This document shows, one piece after another, positions 1-13,240 of a stretch of DNA of 64,000 bases; position 1 is the first letter of the stretch; each line of letters opens with the position of its first letter. A program made the translations under genes and the position numbers. The stretch lies in the NCBI GenBank assembly GCA_021464245.1, contig JADCRB010000006.1:2249621-2313620 (forward strand), in the 5' to 3' direction. The stretch comes from Carallia brachiata. Its lineage: Eukaryota > Streptophyta > Magnoliopsida > Malpighiales > Rhizophoraceae. The notes below the pieces were generated by a model. That model saw only the letters and a program-made list of their open reading frames with translations. It searched no databases and was not told the origin of the DNA.

Positions 1-180
1 AGCGTATCATTAGTGTGTCCAAGCCGTGTTCGATTTTTTGTTTCATTTTTTTTTTTTGCTGACACTTTTAGACACTTTTTGACATGTCGGATACGTGTCC
101 GTGTCATGTCTGAAGCGTGTCCGTGTTCGAGAAGTGTCCGACACGGACAATTCCTTAAAATGCACGTGTCCGTGCAACCT
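1..180. repeat. Repeat-like tract rich in GTGTCC/GGACAC motifs
   Basis: The first 180 bases hold many copies of GTGTCC and its complement (for example CGTGTCCGTGTC near 95 and GTCCGACACGGAC near 137) in both orientations, around a poly-T run. Dense short inverted motifs of this kind are common at ends of dispersed plant repeats. The tract meets the window edge, so its full extent cannot be seen. No coding frame is apparent. The family is unknown. Confidence 0.35.
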
Positions 181-2290
181 TGACTACGACTAAATCAAGT
201 CAAATCTATGTTATGGTTCCTGGTGCAAATCCAAATGTTAACTGGGTAAGTTTCTTAACCCCTAGCAGTATTAGGAGACATGCTTGGATTCTTTGGGGAC
301 ATGCTGTTGTAGTTTGTTTTAGTTCACTGTGATTGACGAAATTTTGGTCATTTTAGGATTTGTTTCGGATTCTTTTAGCAAAGACTTTGTGGTGTGTGTG
401 GGAAGTTCTCTTTAAGCATTGGATTGATGTCTTAGAGGTCATGGAAGGCCTAAAGTTCGTATGAAGGGTGAGGTACTTCTATGTCCTACTTCTGATGATA
501 AATGTACTATTTCATACAAGCTCTAGTGTTGTATGATTGAGAAATCAACGATGTTTCCAATTTTTATAACTTATATTGCACTTTTTTTCTTTCAGCAAGA
601 GAAAGCAATTCATATATGCATTGAGTTGATGTTTTGTTGTAAATATTAATCTCAATGACTTTGAGATGGTTGTGAATGTATGTAATTTGACACAAACATG
701 AGACTCGCGATTTGGAAACTTCTTTGACCTAAATTCATTTAAAAAATCATTCCTAACAACTAATTTTTCTAGAAGCATATATAATAATTCTCATCGAGGT
801 TGAAAATGTTAAAAAGTTTAAAATTAATGATAGAGGGTTTCATTTTAATTTTTCATCTTTACTCAAGTATGATATTAAGTTAACTTAACTTAGTTTTTTT
901 AAGTGAATAAAGATAGAAAATCGCAAAAATAGTATATACACGAACAAATTATTTTCTTTAATAAAATCATGTAGTATGCATGCATAGCTCGAGTATCAAA
1001 GCTAGTTAAGAATCCAATTCCGTGTTCTAAACTTGAAGAACTTGATTGCATAATGACCAACTTCTTGGTTGCATAACGACCGATTTAGTTCTTCACTAAT
1101 ACTTTGTGTTACGATTAAATACATGAACATATTTTGTTGTCTAACATCTTTTAATGAATATCTTATGTAATCTTAATTTGGCACTAGGAATTGCTATAAT
1201 TTCTTTTTTTTTTTTGTGCTCTTTAAATTATACATTTTGTTAGCAATTAGTTTAATTTTTAGTAAGAAACATTCAACATTATAGTATTTTGAAATACGAA
1301 AAAAAATTTAGTGGCTTCACTTTTTAGTTTTTGCTGATTTTATTATAGGAAAAATCTAAAAAAATTATACCTCCTTAGTTGTTATCTTTGCTATCAAAAA
1401 AACAAAAAATCTCAATGCTGACCTTTTTACAAAAGGAAAATCAAATATCTTAACATTTTATAAGGAAAAGAATTAAAATTTTTGCCAAAGAAAAAAAAGC
1501 GTATTACTTAATTTTATGGTTCAAATCTAAAGAGAAGTATTACAAAAAAGGACTGATTCAAAACAATTAAAGATCAAGTGAAGTTAAATACATTAAATTC
1601 TCATTTTGTAGTTTATTTGTTTTGCAGTTTATCTTTATGTAGTTACTATTTAGACAGTAAACTTCAATGTAATTTTTAATTTTGATAGTCTGATCCTTGT
1701 AGTTTTTAATTTTGTAATTTATTTACTTTTCTTATTTAAAAATAAACAAAGATTTGAACCTTTTTTTCTTTAAAAAGAAGATGACAAATCATCGGGATCA
1801 TGAATTAGATGTGAAAGATTATAATTAATTTTATGTAATAATGAATATTTTAAAAAAATTGTATTTCACTTTTTTTCTTGTAGAGTGTTCGCAGGGAAAA
1901 CACTAGAATATTTAAAAAGTGGTTAATATACAAAAAAAATATCACTAATTTTATTTAAAATAATCAATTTAACGTTAATTTTAAAAAATAATAAATTTAA
2001 CATTAACTTTCTCTATAGTAACAAATTTAGCATATTATGAGATTTCTTAAATAGAATTTATTAGTTTCGATAATGTGACACTAATTTATATGATTATTAT
2101 ATTATCAAAACAAACATATTTTTATAAATCTATTATCAAAATTAACATATTCTATTTATATAAAATTATTATATATTAGTTTGTTATTTTATATAAAATT
2201 GACGTTAAATTTATTACTTTTTAAAATTGGTAATATTTTTGTATATTAATTCTCTGAAAAATGCATATTTAGTTTTGTTTCGCACCAGAA
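181..2290. other. Intergenic AT-rich DNA, no gene seen
   Basis: No frame in this stretch has recognisable protein character. The few open frames are short and rich in Phe, Lys and Asn, as expected of AT-rich noncoding DNA. The segment is dominated by poly-A and poly-T runs, with no clear terminal repeats or RNA gene. Confidence 0.6.
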
Positions 2291-2299
2291 TATTATAAT

Positions 2300-2525
2300 T
2301 GTCATCGCTTGAGGTAGTAGTTTGATGTTACGTCGGCGTATATTCTACTTTAACTACCCAGATTCGAATCTTGATAGATGCCACTCTTCTAACCAATATG
2401 TTAGATGCTTATTTTGAGGATTGAATGCGTCGTGAGTTTTATATTCAGCAATCACTATAGTCTCTAACGGATGGAATCATACTCTGCCTCATTGATACTC
2501 GGATAGTGAATCTTTTTCTTATAAA
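2300..2525 (+). mobile_element. Degenerate tRNA-derived SINE-like element
   Basis: A box-B-like motif, GATTCGAATCTT, lies at 2361, about 45 bases after a weak box-A-like GAGGTAGTAG. The downstream part (AGCAATCACTATAGTCTC..., ending GATAGTGAATCTTTTTCTT) matches the element at 14180-14400 along its length, so both belong to one dispersed family. A tRNA-like internal promoter with a family-specific tail is SINE-like. The copy is diverged, its ends are approximate, and no target-site duplication was identified. Confidence 0.5.
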
Positions 2526-3377
2526 AATTAGTTCAATAGAGACGTAACAGTTAAGTAAGAGTGACCCTAACTTAAGGACATAATAATCGATATATTTATA
2601 ATAAATTTTATTTTTATCGTTAAAAAATAGAATATTATAGTTGTCAAAGTGTAAAAGCCACCTTTAATTGCTGGAAAAATATGCGAAAGGATTTGATAGG
2701 AAAGGATAAGGAAGTTAAATGCCACATGCTTAGAATGCGAGAGAAATTTTTTTCACACAAAGAAATTAGATATATTAATATTTTTTAAAATTATATATAA
2801 AATTAATGTAATAACGTCAAAAATATCTACGCAAAATAAAAGAATAATATAATTAAAAAAACTTATATCTTATAAAGTTAAATTGAGAATTCACAAATTA
2901 AACTCAAAATTTATTAAAACATAATTTTTTGACAACAGTATAATAATTTGATTAAAACTAAAGAGGATCGGGAAAACTTGTTCGTTTATTATTTTATTAT
3001 TATGGTTTAGAGGTTTGACCCATCGAACACACCTTTCATTACGAAGCTGACAAGGATTAACTTTTCATTTATTTATTATTTCTTTTGAAGAAAAAGCTGA
3101 CAAGTATTAACACATTGCGGAATTCACAAGGATGAATTGAAGCATATAATAAACACTCATTTCAAGTCGTGCTTCTGTCTGGCATTATTACAAAGATAAC
3201 ACCCATTCACGCCTCAGATACATTTTTAAAAAGCATGTTAATGGACAACACTTTTTAAAATAAGAGACAAAATATATATGTTAAAAAAAAAAAAAGAGAC
3301 AAAATATATAAATACATCATATTTTTCTACCGTAACAAATACATAAAATTTAAAATAATAAATTACGTTTTTTATTT

Positions 3378-3421
<44 letters not shown>

Positions 3422-4310
3422 CTGTGCTAACTGTATGCCTCAATACGTTTTAGGGCTCCATTACATGGCCAAACAAATTTTCCTTACTGTGTCCACACGA
3501 ATTTTTTTTGTGCAACTAGAAGTATTTTTTGTGCAACTAAGAGCAGAAAATGTGCAACAAAAAAATAGTAATATTTTTTGTATCACTTTTTATTATTGTG
3601 GTTGCACAAAATACTCTTATGATTGCACAAAAAAAATTACATGTGGAGACAATAAGAAAAATTTGTTTGATCATAAACATTTTCCCTACGTTTTATTGCC
3701 TTGAGATGCTCAAATTTAAAATTTGTCATATCAGGAGCGCCTTCCACTAAAAAACATGGAGCTCGCCCTAACCCAAGCAAGCAAGAATGCAATATTTTAA
3801 GTATTTGTGATTTTATTATTCGCTTTATTTTTTGAAAGATGGCTCACCAAGCTCTATTGGGCAACAACATGGTCATGTTCCCAAGCTGCTTTGTTCTTTG
3901 TGTAATTATTAAATTTGGCATGACGGGCAATTAATGAATACGTAGGTTATTTATTTATTTATTTATTTTTCTGGGCTTAAGATACACTTAAATTGATTCA
4001 TTATAGATATTAGAATTGAACATTGAAAAGGAGAACAAGTATCGTTCTTTTTAACTTTATTTTTTGGGGAATAAATTGAAGAGAGTGACCCAGAAAATCA
4101 ACAAGATATTGTAGATTATACCGTGTAATAAATTGTCATAAAAAGAGAATTTCAAATTTTTATGCAACTTTTCTTTTGTAATTGTTTAAAAAAATAAAAG
4201 AAAAATAATGCATGGAATCCTTCGACTTGAAAGATGATGAAAATTTTTAAATGGATTGTAAATTTAAGGATTTTTTTTATGTAATTAATTCTAAAATCAA
4301 ACTGCGATTA
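2526..4310. other. Intergenic AT-rich DNA with a (TA)n microsatellite
   Basis: No convincing gene is present. A (TA)n tract of about 40 bases lies near 3380-3419. Short open frames at 3435-3750 read through AT-rich repeats of a GTGCAAC motif and have no recognisable domains. Confidence 0.55.
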
Positions 4311-4311
4311 T

Positions 4312-5435
4312 AGGGTTGTCCATACCAAATTACCAATTTAAGTAAAAATTTTTTGATATGTCAAAAAATAAAAATGAATTATCTAACAAATTCGACACCC
4401 ATCAGAGCTATGTCCATAGCAAGGCGCAGTGAGGAGGGTACCTGACTGAGGTTCATAGACACAAATACGTTAAAAAATAAAAATGAATTATTTCCTGTCG
4501 CGCCTTGAGACGAATTATTTGTCTTTCATGTCATACCGTGTTGTGTTAAAAATTTAGATAATAAGCCTGATACGATCCATAAGTTTGAGTATTATGGGCT
4601 CGTATTATATCATATTTGACCCGCTCACCGCACTGTACTTGAGCCACTCACTATACCATAATTGGGTCGCTCACCTTATCGTTTCTAAGTCATTAATCGT
4701 GCTTAAATTGTAGTGTGCCTAGATAATTGATCATACTTAAATCGAGTTGCGTCTATATTATTCATAGTTCATAAATAGTGTCATGCATTTTTATAAATAA
4801 ATAAATATAAAATTTAAGTAAAAGATCAAAAAAATATAATATTTTTATTGTTAAATATTTAAACTTAAGATTTAAAATAACCAATTACAAAAATGAACTA
4901 TTAAATTTTAACAAAAAAGATACAAACAAAATATTATATCACATATAATTTTTTTTGTTGAAATTTAAATAAGTATATTATATAAATATTGTCTTTAACT
5001 TTTACAAATTCATAATTTAAGAAAAAATTAAATAAATAATCCTTATAAAATAGTAGTGTATTCTGTTCTAATAAATAAAAAATTTTAAAAAATAAAATAT
5101 ATAAAGTATGACACTTAATTTAGTGGAAGAGATTAATACTTTTATTCTTTTCAATCATTATTCAAAGCTTGTAACCTATTTTTCTTTTTTTAATTTTAAA
5201 CTTATTTTTAAAAGTGTTTATGCTGGGCCAATTTATGGGTTGTGCTTGGGCCGTTCTCGCACTCAAGTCGTGCCTAAACCCGAACCCATTATGAGCTGTG
5301 CCTGGCTTGGTTCACAAGTTGGAAAATATAAGTTCAGCCCAAATTCCAATATTGGTCATGCCTAACCTAAACTCGATACTATATAATGTAGGCTGTGCCA
5401 AACACGACTCAAGTTCAGCCCAATGGACATGTCTA
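4312..5435. mobile_element. Probable remnant of a non-autonomous DNA element
   Basis: The outer parts carry words typical of hAT-like non-autonomous plant elements: GGGTTGTCCAT near 4313 on the left, and on the right GGGCC, CCCGAACCC, GCCCAATGGACATGTC (5418 region). The right end reversed begins TAGACATGTCCATTGGGC, loosely matching the left end. The centre is AT-rich. The terminal repeats are poor, no target duplication was found, and no transposase is encoded. Treat this as a tentative repeat call. Confidence 0.3.
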
Positions 5436-6393
5436 AATATATAGTAGATATACAGATAGTTGAATTATTAGATTCAAAAAATTTTATTAAATTTTTAAAA
5501 AATAAATAAATTATTAAATATAATTAATTAAACAGTATATCCCTTACATGTCCGTCTAAACTAAAATAGTGTACAAGTCTCATTTAACTGACAAAATTTT
5601 GAAAAAAGAAGTTAAAAGAATGGGAAACATTAGTGCCAAAATTTGGGAAGTTGGGGAATGGAGGTGGTGGGGACGAGACACGTAGATGCATTCATGAACA
5701 ACTGGGCATGGGTGATGCTCTTACTTGTCTTGTGCTTCCCTTTTTAACTTTTTCTCTGCGTGGCCTGCTTCGTTGGCTGGTATTATGATATCAGTTCATG
5801 AGTATTGCATTTTGTATCCAAGGAAAAGGCCAGCGTTTCAGCTTTATTACTATTATTATTATTATTATTATTATTAGCATTATTCTTTTTAAGAAGTGGT
5901 CCTCTTCCCTAATTTGAACTTTTATTATCCTTAAAAAAAGAAAAAAATAGCAAAAACCTTTTGTCTTTTTACAGGCTTAGAATAGAGCAGAATAGAATAG
6001 ACCAAGAAAGAGATACCCATTACTAGCAATAAGCCAAGAACTAACTGCTACTGCTGCTTCCATTTTTTTACTTTTATTTTTTATTCCTTGGCCAGCTTGA
6101 CTGTGTTTCTCAGTTCATGTGGGTGGGTCTTCCCTACTTCTTCAAAGAAATGGCGAAAGACCTTTCATATTTCCTTTTTACCACGCCTTATTATTGGTCG
6201 CACATTGCAAGTACTTGTTGTATTCCCAATGCCAGTTTCTGTGGAGGCGCCTTCTGCTAGTTCAATGTGTTCTCCTTTGTGCTGAATGGTGCCTTTGGCG
6301 TAAAACTATCCAAAGATCTGGAGTTTAAAATTTTGCACTAACAACTCGTTTCTTGCAACATTTAGAGGACACCTATTTGGTCCAGCTTTCGCC
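5436..6393 (+). promoter_or_regulatory. Upstream region and probable 5' UTR of the kinase-like gene
   Basis: This holds the likely promoter and 5' leader of the gene whose ATG is at 6394. Base composition becomes more balanced after about 5990, as expected of transcribed sequence, and two short frames at 6088-6328 lack domains. A (TTA)n microsatellite lies near 5848-5876. I cannot place the transcription start or a clear TATA box, and a further 5' UTR intron is possible. Confidence 0.4.
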
Positions 6394-9300
6394 ATGAAAT
6401 CTGGTGGGCAGCTTCAGATAATTTCTCTCCTTCCCAACCCCAATCTCTTTGTCTTTTGTCTTTGTCTTGTGTGTGCTGACATTTTGGCATTTTTGTTTGT
6501 TAGCTGTTAGCGCCATACATTATGTGCTGGAAATGGGGAATCTTGGGAGAACCTATGCTACGCAATTATATTGTTAATGTATGTTGAAGGTCCGGGATCA
6601 GTCAATACTCAATTGTGCTACCCATATTGAAAAATAAAAAAAGGAAAGAAAGAAAGGATATTTGTGTTTGTACTTCATCGAATTTCTAGACACAAACACT
6701 TGAAAAACCATCAGATAGGAAAAGATAGAATGTATAATTTTTGATGAATGTATGAGGTGCGTTTTCGAAGTGCATTTGTGGGGGTTGTGTAATTGGGATG
6801 TTTGAATTTCTGTGTTTGTGCCACCTGCTTAGGCTTTGGCTTACGATTCTATCAGTGTCCATCACTTGGCACGCTTCTCTTAGGTTAGTGACTAATCCAG
6901 TGAAAATTGATACTTTGTCCTTTTTTTAGGGACTTATTTATGAATCAAGTTACCAATAACTACCCTACGAGTTTCCTGGACTTGGAAAAGGGACATGACT
7001 CCTAATGGCGCCATGTAGATTCGATTCCTTTTGTTTTTTTTTTTTCCCTCTTCCTCTGTTTTTCATTCTGGAATCAACTAAATCCAGGTATACAGCCATT
7101 ATCTGTGTGTGCCCCTGTTGTGAATGCATGATGGTACAGCTATTGTTTTCTGGCTTGTAGTAGACTAGGAGGGCTGAAATTTAGGCTAGCTGTATGACGT
7201 CCACTTAACTTAATTCTTTTTTGTAAGAATAAGATCAGTCTGTTCTTTCAATTAAGGAAGTTGGGTTCTGGTTTCAAATTCTAAGAATTGATCCTAAAAC
7301 AGGTTATGTTTGATGATGGTAATGGATATGTTGAAGAACCTCCAAATTGATCCGTAAATATCTATAGAACTGAGTATTGCTACCGAAAACTCTAAATTTA
7401 TGTGCTTCAATGTTTTATCATTTCTAGTACTGAAGAAATACAACCCTCCAAGAACCAGCTCCATCTCACTCTAAGGCTTTATGTCTAATCACAGATTTAA
7501 CATTCTAGACTTATGTACTGCTCCGCTTGCTTCTGGTAGAGATCTGCTGTAACTAACTTGACCCTTCATTTTTGGTTTGAAACTTGACTATTGGCCGGTG
7601 GTTTGGACCTCTTGAAATAAGTATATTGTGACAATTGAAAACTGCATCAAACTATTTTTCAGATTTTCCAGAAAATGCTGCCATGGGATGGACGTTAGAT
7701 CATTCAAGTAAGTTTTTCCCAGCCATGCTTCTTTCCACGGATTAATCTCCAGTTATATGTTTGCAAAAGCCATTTATGAAAAAAGGCATGGACATGCTGC
7801 TGAGATGTGTGTCATACCTATATAGTGAGTAATGGGTTACAGTGATGAAACTAGATAGCTATCTATAAATACGGCTAATTATTGAAAGTAGCATAGGTAA
7901 TAACAAGTCCACCATGAAGGGTTACGAGAAAAAATCTTTCTCAGCAGGCCTTCTTTGCAGTGACCAAGACGGAAAAGTCATCATCCAATAATTCGTTGGA
8001 AGATAATATCAATTTAGTTTTCATCTAAAGTTGACAATTGTGTGACATCTTGTGTGATTTCGTGACACTAACTGATATCATTTTAAAAGCTCATATATCA
8101 TTGCAAGTACGTATTAGTGTAGTCCTGGATTGGGATGTGACAAGAACTTTGCATCTGGGCACCATTTTTTTTTTTTCCATTTTTTTTCCCTTATTATTTT
8201 ATTCTTGGAAACAACCGAATTGTATTATCTTAGACAAGTTGCCCTGTTTCTCCTCCGTCTTTCCTGCGACATTGTTAATTTTTTTTGATCTGATGGTCTT
8301 GGAATTGAAATATTTGTGGGGATAGTCCAGCAGGTTCTTATTTCTCTTTCTGTGAAAGCATATGAATTGAAAGCATATTTGCCTCTTCAGTACTCCCTAA
8401 TTCGATATTCCTGAGCTTCAGGCATTCAACAATTTGATGTAGATTTTTCTCATGGGAAACACTTCAACATGAGTTTGAGGAATATAAAATCAGGTATATA
8501 TTCTTGTTTCAACACCTAATCATAAGGCCTTTCCATTTACAATGACAAGATGATTTAAATTTTTTTTCTTTGCAGCAACAGCATGTTTACACTATATAGC
8601 AAGTCAACTTATGATTTCTTCTCATGATCCATGCTTTTGTCGTAATGTTTTGGATTTAGATCTAAATAATGATTGTATCTGTTGAAAAAAAATGGATAAA
8701 GTCTTAGGTAAGTTTGTGACACGTAAAATTAGATGCATGAAATTTAGGAATATTAATACTTAGAATTTTCGCTTCTAGACAAGTTTTATCTGTTTCAAAA
8801 TTATTCAAGTTATGTGACGATAAAAACAATAATTCAAAGTAACGTAATGTGAAGTTTTAGATGTATTAATACAGCCTTTGCCTCAAAAAACAAAAAAAAA
8901 AAAAAGGAATACAGCCCTGTTATATTCTCAGAATTTGAAACTTATGCAGTGAATCTCTTGACTTATATGGTGAGTTTCTTGAAGGAATTGTGTAAATGAT
9001 TCCTAGCTTGGCCATGAATCTTTAAGTTTTACTGAATGGTGCATACAATACTCCCCTAGTTTAAGCAAATGTACGCAAATACAGTCAGTAGAGAATTGAC
9101 ATTTTCTATATTTTATATTTTTCTTTTCTGTTATTAAAATGGCTAAAAGATACCTTTTGAATGCTTAAATTTTGCTTATACCGTAATTTTTATGCAAATA
9201 GAAATCACTCCGCGTGTATTTTGCAGTAAAATGTTGTATGGATTGGTGTCATGGTGATGGAATAATCCAGACATCCTTTATTTTTGCTATGACATTTTAA

Positions 9301-12300
9301 GTATGCAAATCTGTGCTTTTCCTGTACCCAAAGAAAAAAAAAAAACTGTCCTTTCCACGCATTTTTGCTAGCTTGTCAAGAGGATAGGCTATGGCTACAA
9401 ATTCTGATGATGTGGCTTTGGTCTAATAGTGTAAGATTTGTAACTGCTGGTATGGGGTTGTATAATAGGTTATATAGGTTGGTTACCATTATTTTAGTTT
9501 TATATTTCACGATGCAGTTGACATTTGTTTGAGGTGATTTGCCACTTATATACATATAAAATGCTAAATGTACTTCACTAATGGTGTTATTATTTGCCAG
9601 GTTTTCTGCAAAGTGATTTAGACTCGTTTTCGGGGCAAAGTTTGGACGTTGGTCTCAGGAAGTCTAGCTCTGGTCCGTATTTCATAAAAACAGCTCATCT
9701 CAACCTCCTTTTTTTTAAAAAAAAAAATTATTTTCTCTTATAATACTAGTATTCAGCTATTCCGCATATGCCTCACAAGAATTATAATAATATCCTTGTA
9801 TTCTGCTTGTTTATCTTTGCATCTTGACAAACTACGAGTCTTGTAATATAAATATAAACTTTTCTAAAAATTTACATCAGGCAGTTGTTAGTGCGGGGTC
9901 CAAATTTACTGTAGTCTGGCCATCAAATCATTTGATATAGTTGAATTGTCAATCCACTTTAGAGAACTCCTGATACTTCATTTTAGAGCAATGAGAAATC
10001 CCAATTTACATCCAATAGTCTGGCAAAAGTTGAAAAAGTGTACCTATAGTTATGTAGGGGATTCAACTTGCTCAATGAGTCGAAGCTGAATACAAGGTAA
10101 TGTAAGCTCTTAATTTGCCTTTCTAGAAAAACCTATTGAAAAACATTATATCAACAGCACAGTTTATGGCATTTATATTCTGCATGATGTTGGTCAAAAT
10201 ATAAATGTACATATATCATGCATGTCATATCATTTCTCCACCTTTTTGCTCATGCAGTGCAAGTTATCACAGTCAAAATTGTTTTAATTTCTTATTTCAT
10301 GCAATGCAGCTGTTTTTTCCAGAAGTTTATCTGGACTGTCTACTTCAAGCAAGTTCACTTCTTCCAGAAGAGTGTCAAAAGCACTAAAAGACTGTGCAAG
10401 GAAACTAGTCAATCTTGAACTGTTTATGCAGAATCTTGGGGACTGGGCTCTGCAAAAGTCACATGCAGATTCAATCAATAAGGAATATTCCTTTAGACCT
10501 CCTTTTTCGCTTGATGAAATGCGTGAACTTGACCTAGCATTGGAGGGGGTCTTATTTCAGCAGCTATTCCGTATGCCGTGCTTACCTTCTTCTTCTGATG
10601 ATTACAAAGAAGAGGAGTATTTTGCAATAGAAGATTTTCTTCATGTTATTGTGGTTGGCCTTTGGCGTACATTTTGGCACAAAAGTGGACCATTACCATT
10701 CTTTTTGTCTTCATGCCTTTCTGGATCAAAGTTTTATACTCTACAGAAAGCTATTTCCAAGGGCAGGGTCAATGAGCTTTGTGGTCTTGCTTTGATGTCA
10801 AGAACTGGGACTGATACACATGCTCGTTGGGATCAAGTGGTAGAGTTTGCCTTATTCAGACCAGATATATTATCAGGTAATGAGTTGAAATTATCTTCCA
10901 GCAGTATATGTGAAGCCCTTTTCTATGGTGTTCGTATTCTTATTGCTAGGACTTTGAGCAAGTCCAATGCATATGGTGGTAGTTCGGTCTTTGTTTTGGT
11001 TTTTGATTCTAAGTTTGGTGGGGTGGTGAAGATTAGTGGTGATATTTTCAAACTTGAGCTAAACTCGACTAATCCATACCATTCTGTGACTGAATGGATT
11101 AAATGTCATGCCGATGTTGAAGTTTCTTCTGTTGACCGGGTATGGAATAAACTAGGTAATGGCAACTGGGGAGATGTTGGGACTCTGCAAGTACTATTGG
11201 CAACTTTCTATTCCATGGTCCAGTGGAGTGGACTACCAAAAAGGTCAATATCATCGTTAGCCTCCAATCATATGCTCCTTCAAAATCGTAGGATGGAGTC
11301 CCGTCTTGCTCAAAGTGAGAAAGCACTTGTCCCTTTTCAACAGATGGCCCATAAAGGAGAGGTGATAGAACTTGGCCAAGGCGATAATCCCTCCTTTGAA
11401 AAGCAAACATTGCGTTTGAAGCTCCAACAGGGCCAAATATTGCTGTTGGATGACCCGCAGCAGGGGCATAAAGGCTTTCAAATACAGGATTCTTTCATAG
11501 GAGGGAATTACTTTCACTACACTGCTGTTTCTCTAGATTATCCAACGGAGTTGTTGACATTGTACATGGGTGCTCACCCATCCAGACTAGAGCCATCCTG
11601 GGAAGATATGAGTTTGTGGTATCAAGTACAGAGGCAAACAAAAGTGTTAAACATCTTGAAGCAGCAGGGAATTACAAGTAAATATTTGCCGGAAATAGTT
11701 GCCTCTGGACAGATTTTGCATCCTGGTCCTTGTTCGAAGCAGAGCCCTGGGGCCCTTTGTGACCACCCATTGTGTGGAACCCCAATACTGGTGACATGTC
11801 CTGTTGGGGAGCCACTATCTTTCATAGTTGCCCGGGATGGCTCATTTTCTTCTGAAGAGGCCACTCGCTGCTGCCGAGACTGCCTAGCTGCTCTAAGAAG
11901 TGCAGCAATGGCAAATGTCCAGCATGGTGATATTTGTCCAGAGAACATAATACATGTCGTTGACCCCCAAGTGGGAACAAGCAGATATGTACCAATATGT
12001 TGGGGACGTGCCGTTCTCGAAGACAGGGACAGCTCATCAATAAATCTAAGGTTCTCCTCATCTCATGCACTTCAGCATGCGAAGCTTTGTCCTTCATCGG
12101 ATGCCGAGAGCCTTATTTATCTCTTGTTTTTCATTTGTGGGGGCACCGTGCAACAACAAGAGTCTATTGAATCTGCCTTGCAATGGAGGGAGAAAAGCTG
12201 GGCAAAACGTCAGATCCAACAGCAGCTAGGCGAGGTTTCCCCACTTCTAAAGGCATTTGCTGATTATATTGATAGCCTCTGTGGAACACCTTATCCATTA

Positions 12301-12441
12301 GACTACGACATTTGGTTAAAAAGACTGAATACTGCCGTGGATGGTTCAGCAGACAAAGGTAAAATGATTGAAGAAGCAGCAACAAAACTAAGACTAGAAT
12401 ATGTTGCTAAATCTTCAGGAACCTCTTCATCTGGTGTCTAA
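6394..12441 (+). CDS. Kinase-fold protein, probable pseudokinase (5 exons)
   Basis: Spliced model: exons 6394-6403, 7663-7707, 8422-8493, 9601-9672 and 10310-12441, giving 2331 nt and 776 residues. All introns are GT-AG and all junctions fall in the same phase (after codon base 1). The large exon alone lacks an ATG: its apparent start at 10372 is GTG, an internal Val. The model begins MKSDFPENAAMGWTLDHSS, then a Ser-rich stretch to about residue 85. A long helical-looking region follows, then a kinase-like fold from about 430 to 740. The catalytic loop reads HGDICPENI (His605, Asp607, Asn612), but the DFG position reads CWGRA (630-634), and no clear Gly-rich loop is visible. This suggests weak or no phosphotransfer and a scaffold or regulatory role. 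I recognise it as a plant 'protein kinase superfamily' type protein but cannot give a gene name. The 10-nt first coding exon is the least certain part. Confidence 0.82.
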
Positions 12442-13240
12442 TATTTAATGGAGCAAATATTTTTCAGATGAGGGCTGCCTTTTATGGTATTGGTATCATA
12501 CCTAGTTCAATTGAGCTTAATTTTCTTGTACGGGCTTTTAGGAATATAATATCACTGATTGATATATTTCCCAAGTTAGTGATCATTGAGTTCAGGCATT
12601 CGTTGAGATTAAACTTCCCGAGAAAATTTTGTTCAATAATCACACATGAATACACTCCTGGGATAGTTAACATTGAATCAGTGATTGTAGAATTTTTTTT
12701 TTTTTTTTCAGCTTCATCTTCATGTGCAAAATGTCTTTTCAGTTTACCCCTTCCATTTGCAGAAGCCTGCAAATAAGGATTCTGCATGGGAAGGATTAGA
12801 TGTATGTGGATGTTGCTCTTGTTTTTATAAAGAGGCGAGCATGACCGAGGCCGAATTTGACTGGCCTATGGTCTGCAACCAGAAGTTGCGCCTCGACCAC
12901 GCATGCATGATGTGCTGCAGTTCTTCTATTAGGCTAAATCCGTGCAGGCTAATCCAATCGCCAAAAAATACGACCTCGTTTCAGGGATAGTGCTTTTTCT
13001 ATTTGTCGTGGTGAGTTCATCTTCTACAGTTTGTTCTAGTTTAGAGGCAGAAACTGTTATTGACAATTGTTTTGTTTCTTTTTTCTTTCTCTTTCTTGAG
13101 AACAAGTCTTTTGCCCTATTCTGGTTAATCCATAAATTTTGGCTGGTAAATCATGCAAGTAATCTTTCGGATAATAATCAAAAGAACCAATTACATCTTG
13201 TCATTGTACGTTTTCATTCAATCTCTTTATAAAGACTCAT
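12442..13240 (+). other. Probable 3' UTR of the kinase-like gene
   Basis: The stop codon TAA is at 12439-12441. The following 800 bases keep a less AT-rich, transcript-like composition and contain a poly-T/CAG acceptor-like tract near 12690-12710, so a 3' UTR intron is possible. Short frames here (12468-13232, both strands) have no recognisable domain. No single polyadenylation signal stands out. Confidence 0.4.

Noticed and set aside
11099..12385. Minus-strand frames under the kinase-like gene (91 to 108 residues)
   Set aside because: They are antisense shadows of the large exon and have no domain.
10372..12441. Start of the kinase-like protein at 10372
   Set aside because: The codon there is GTG, not ATG, and the frame is open upstream to an AG acceptor at 10308-10309 that joins small upstream exons in phase. 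It is an internal Val.
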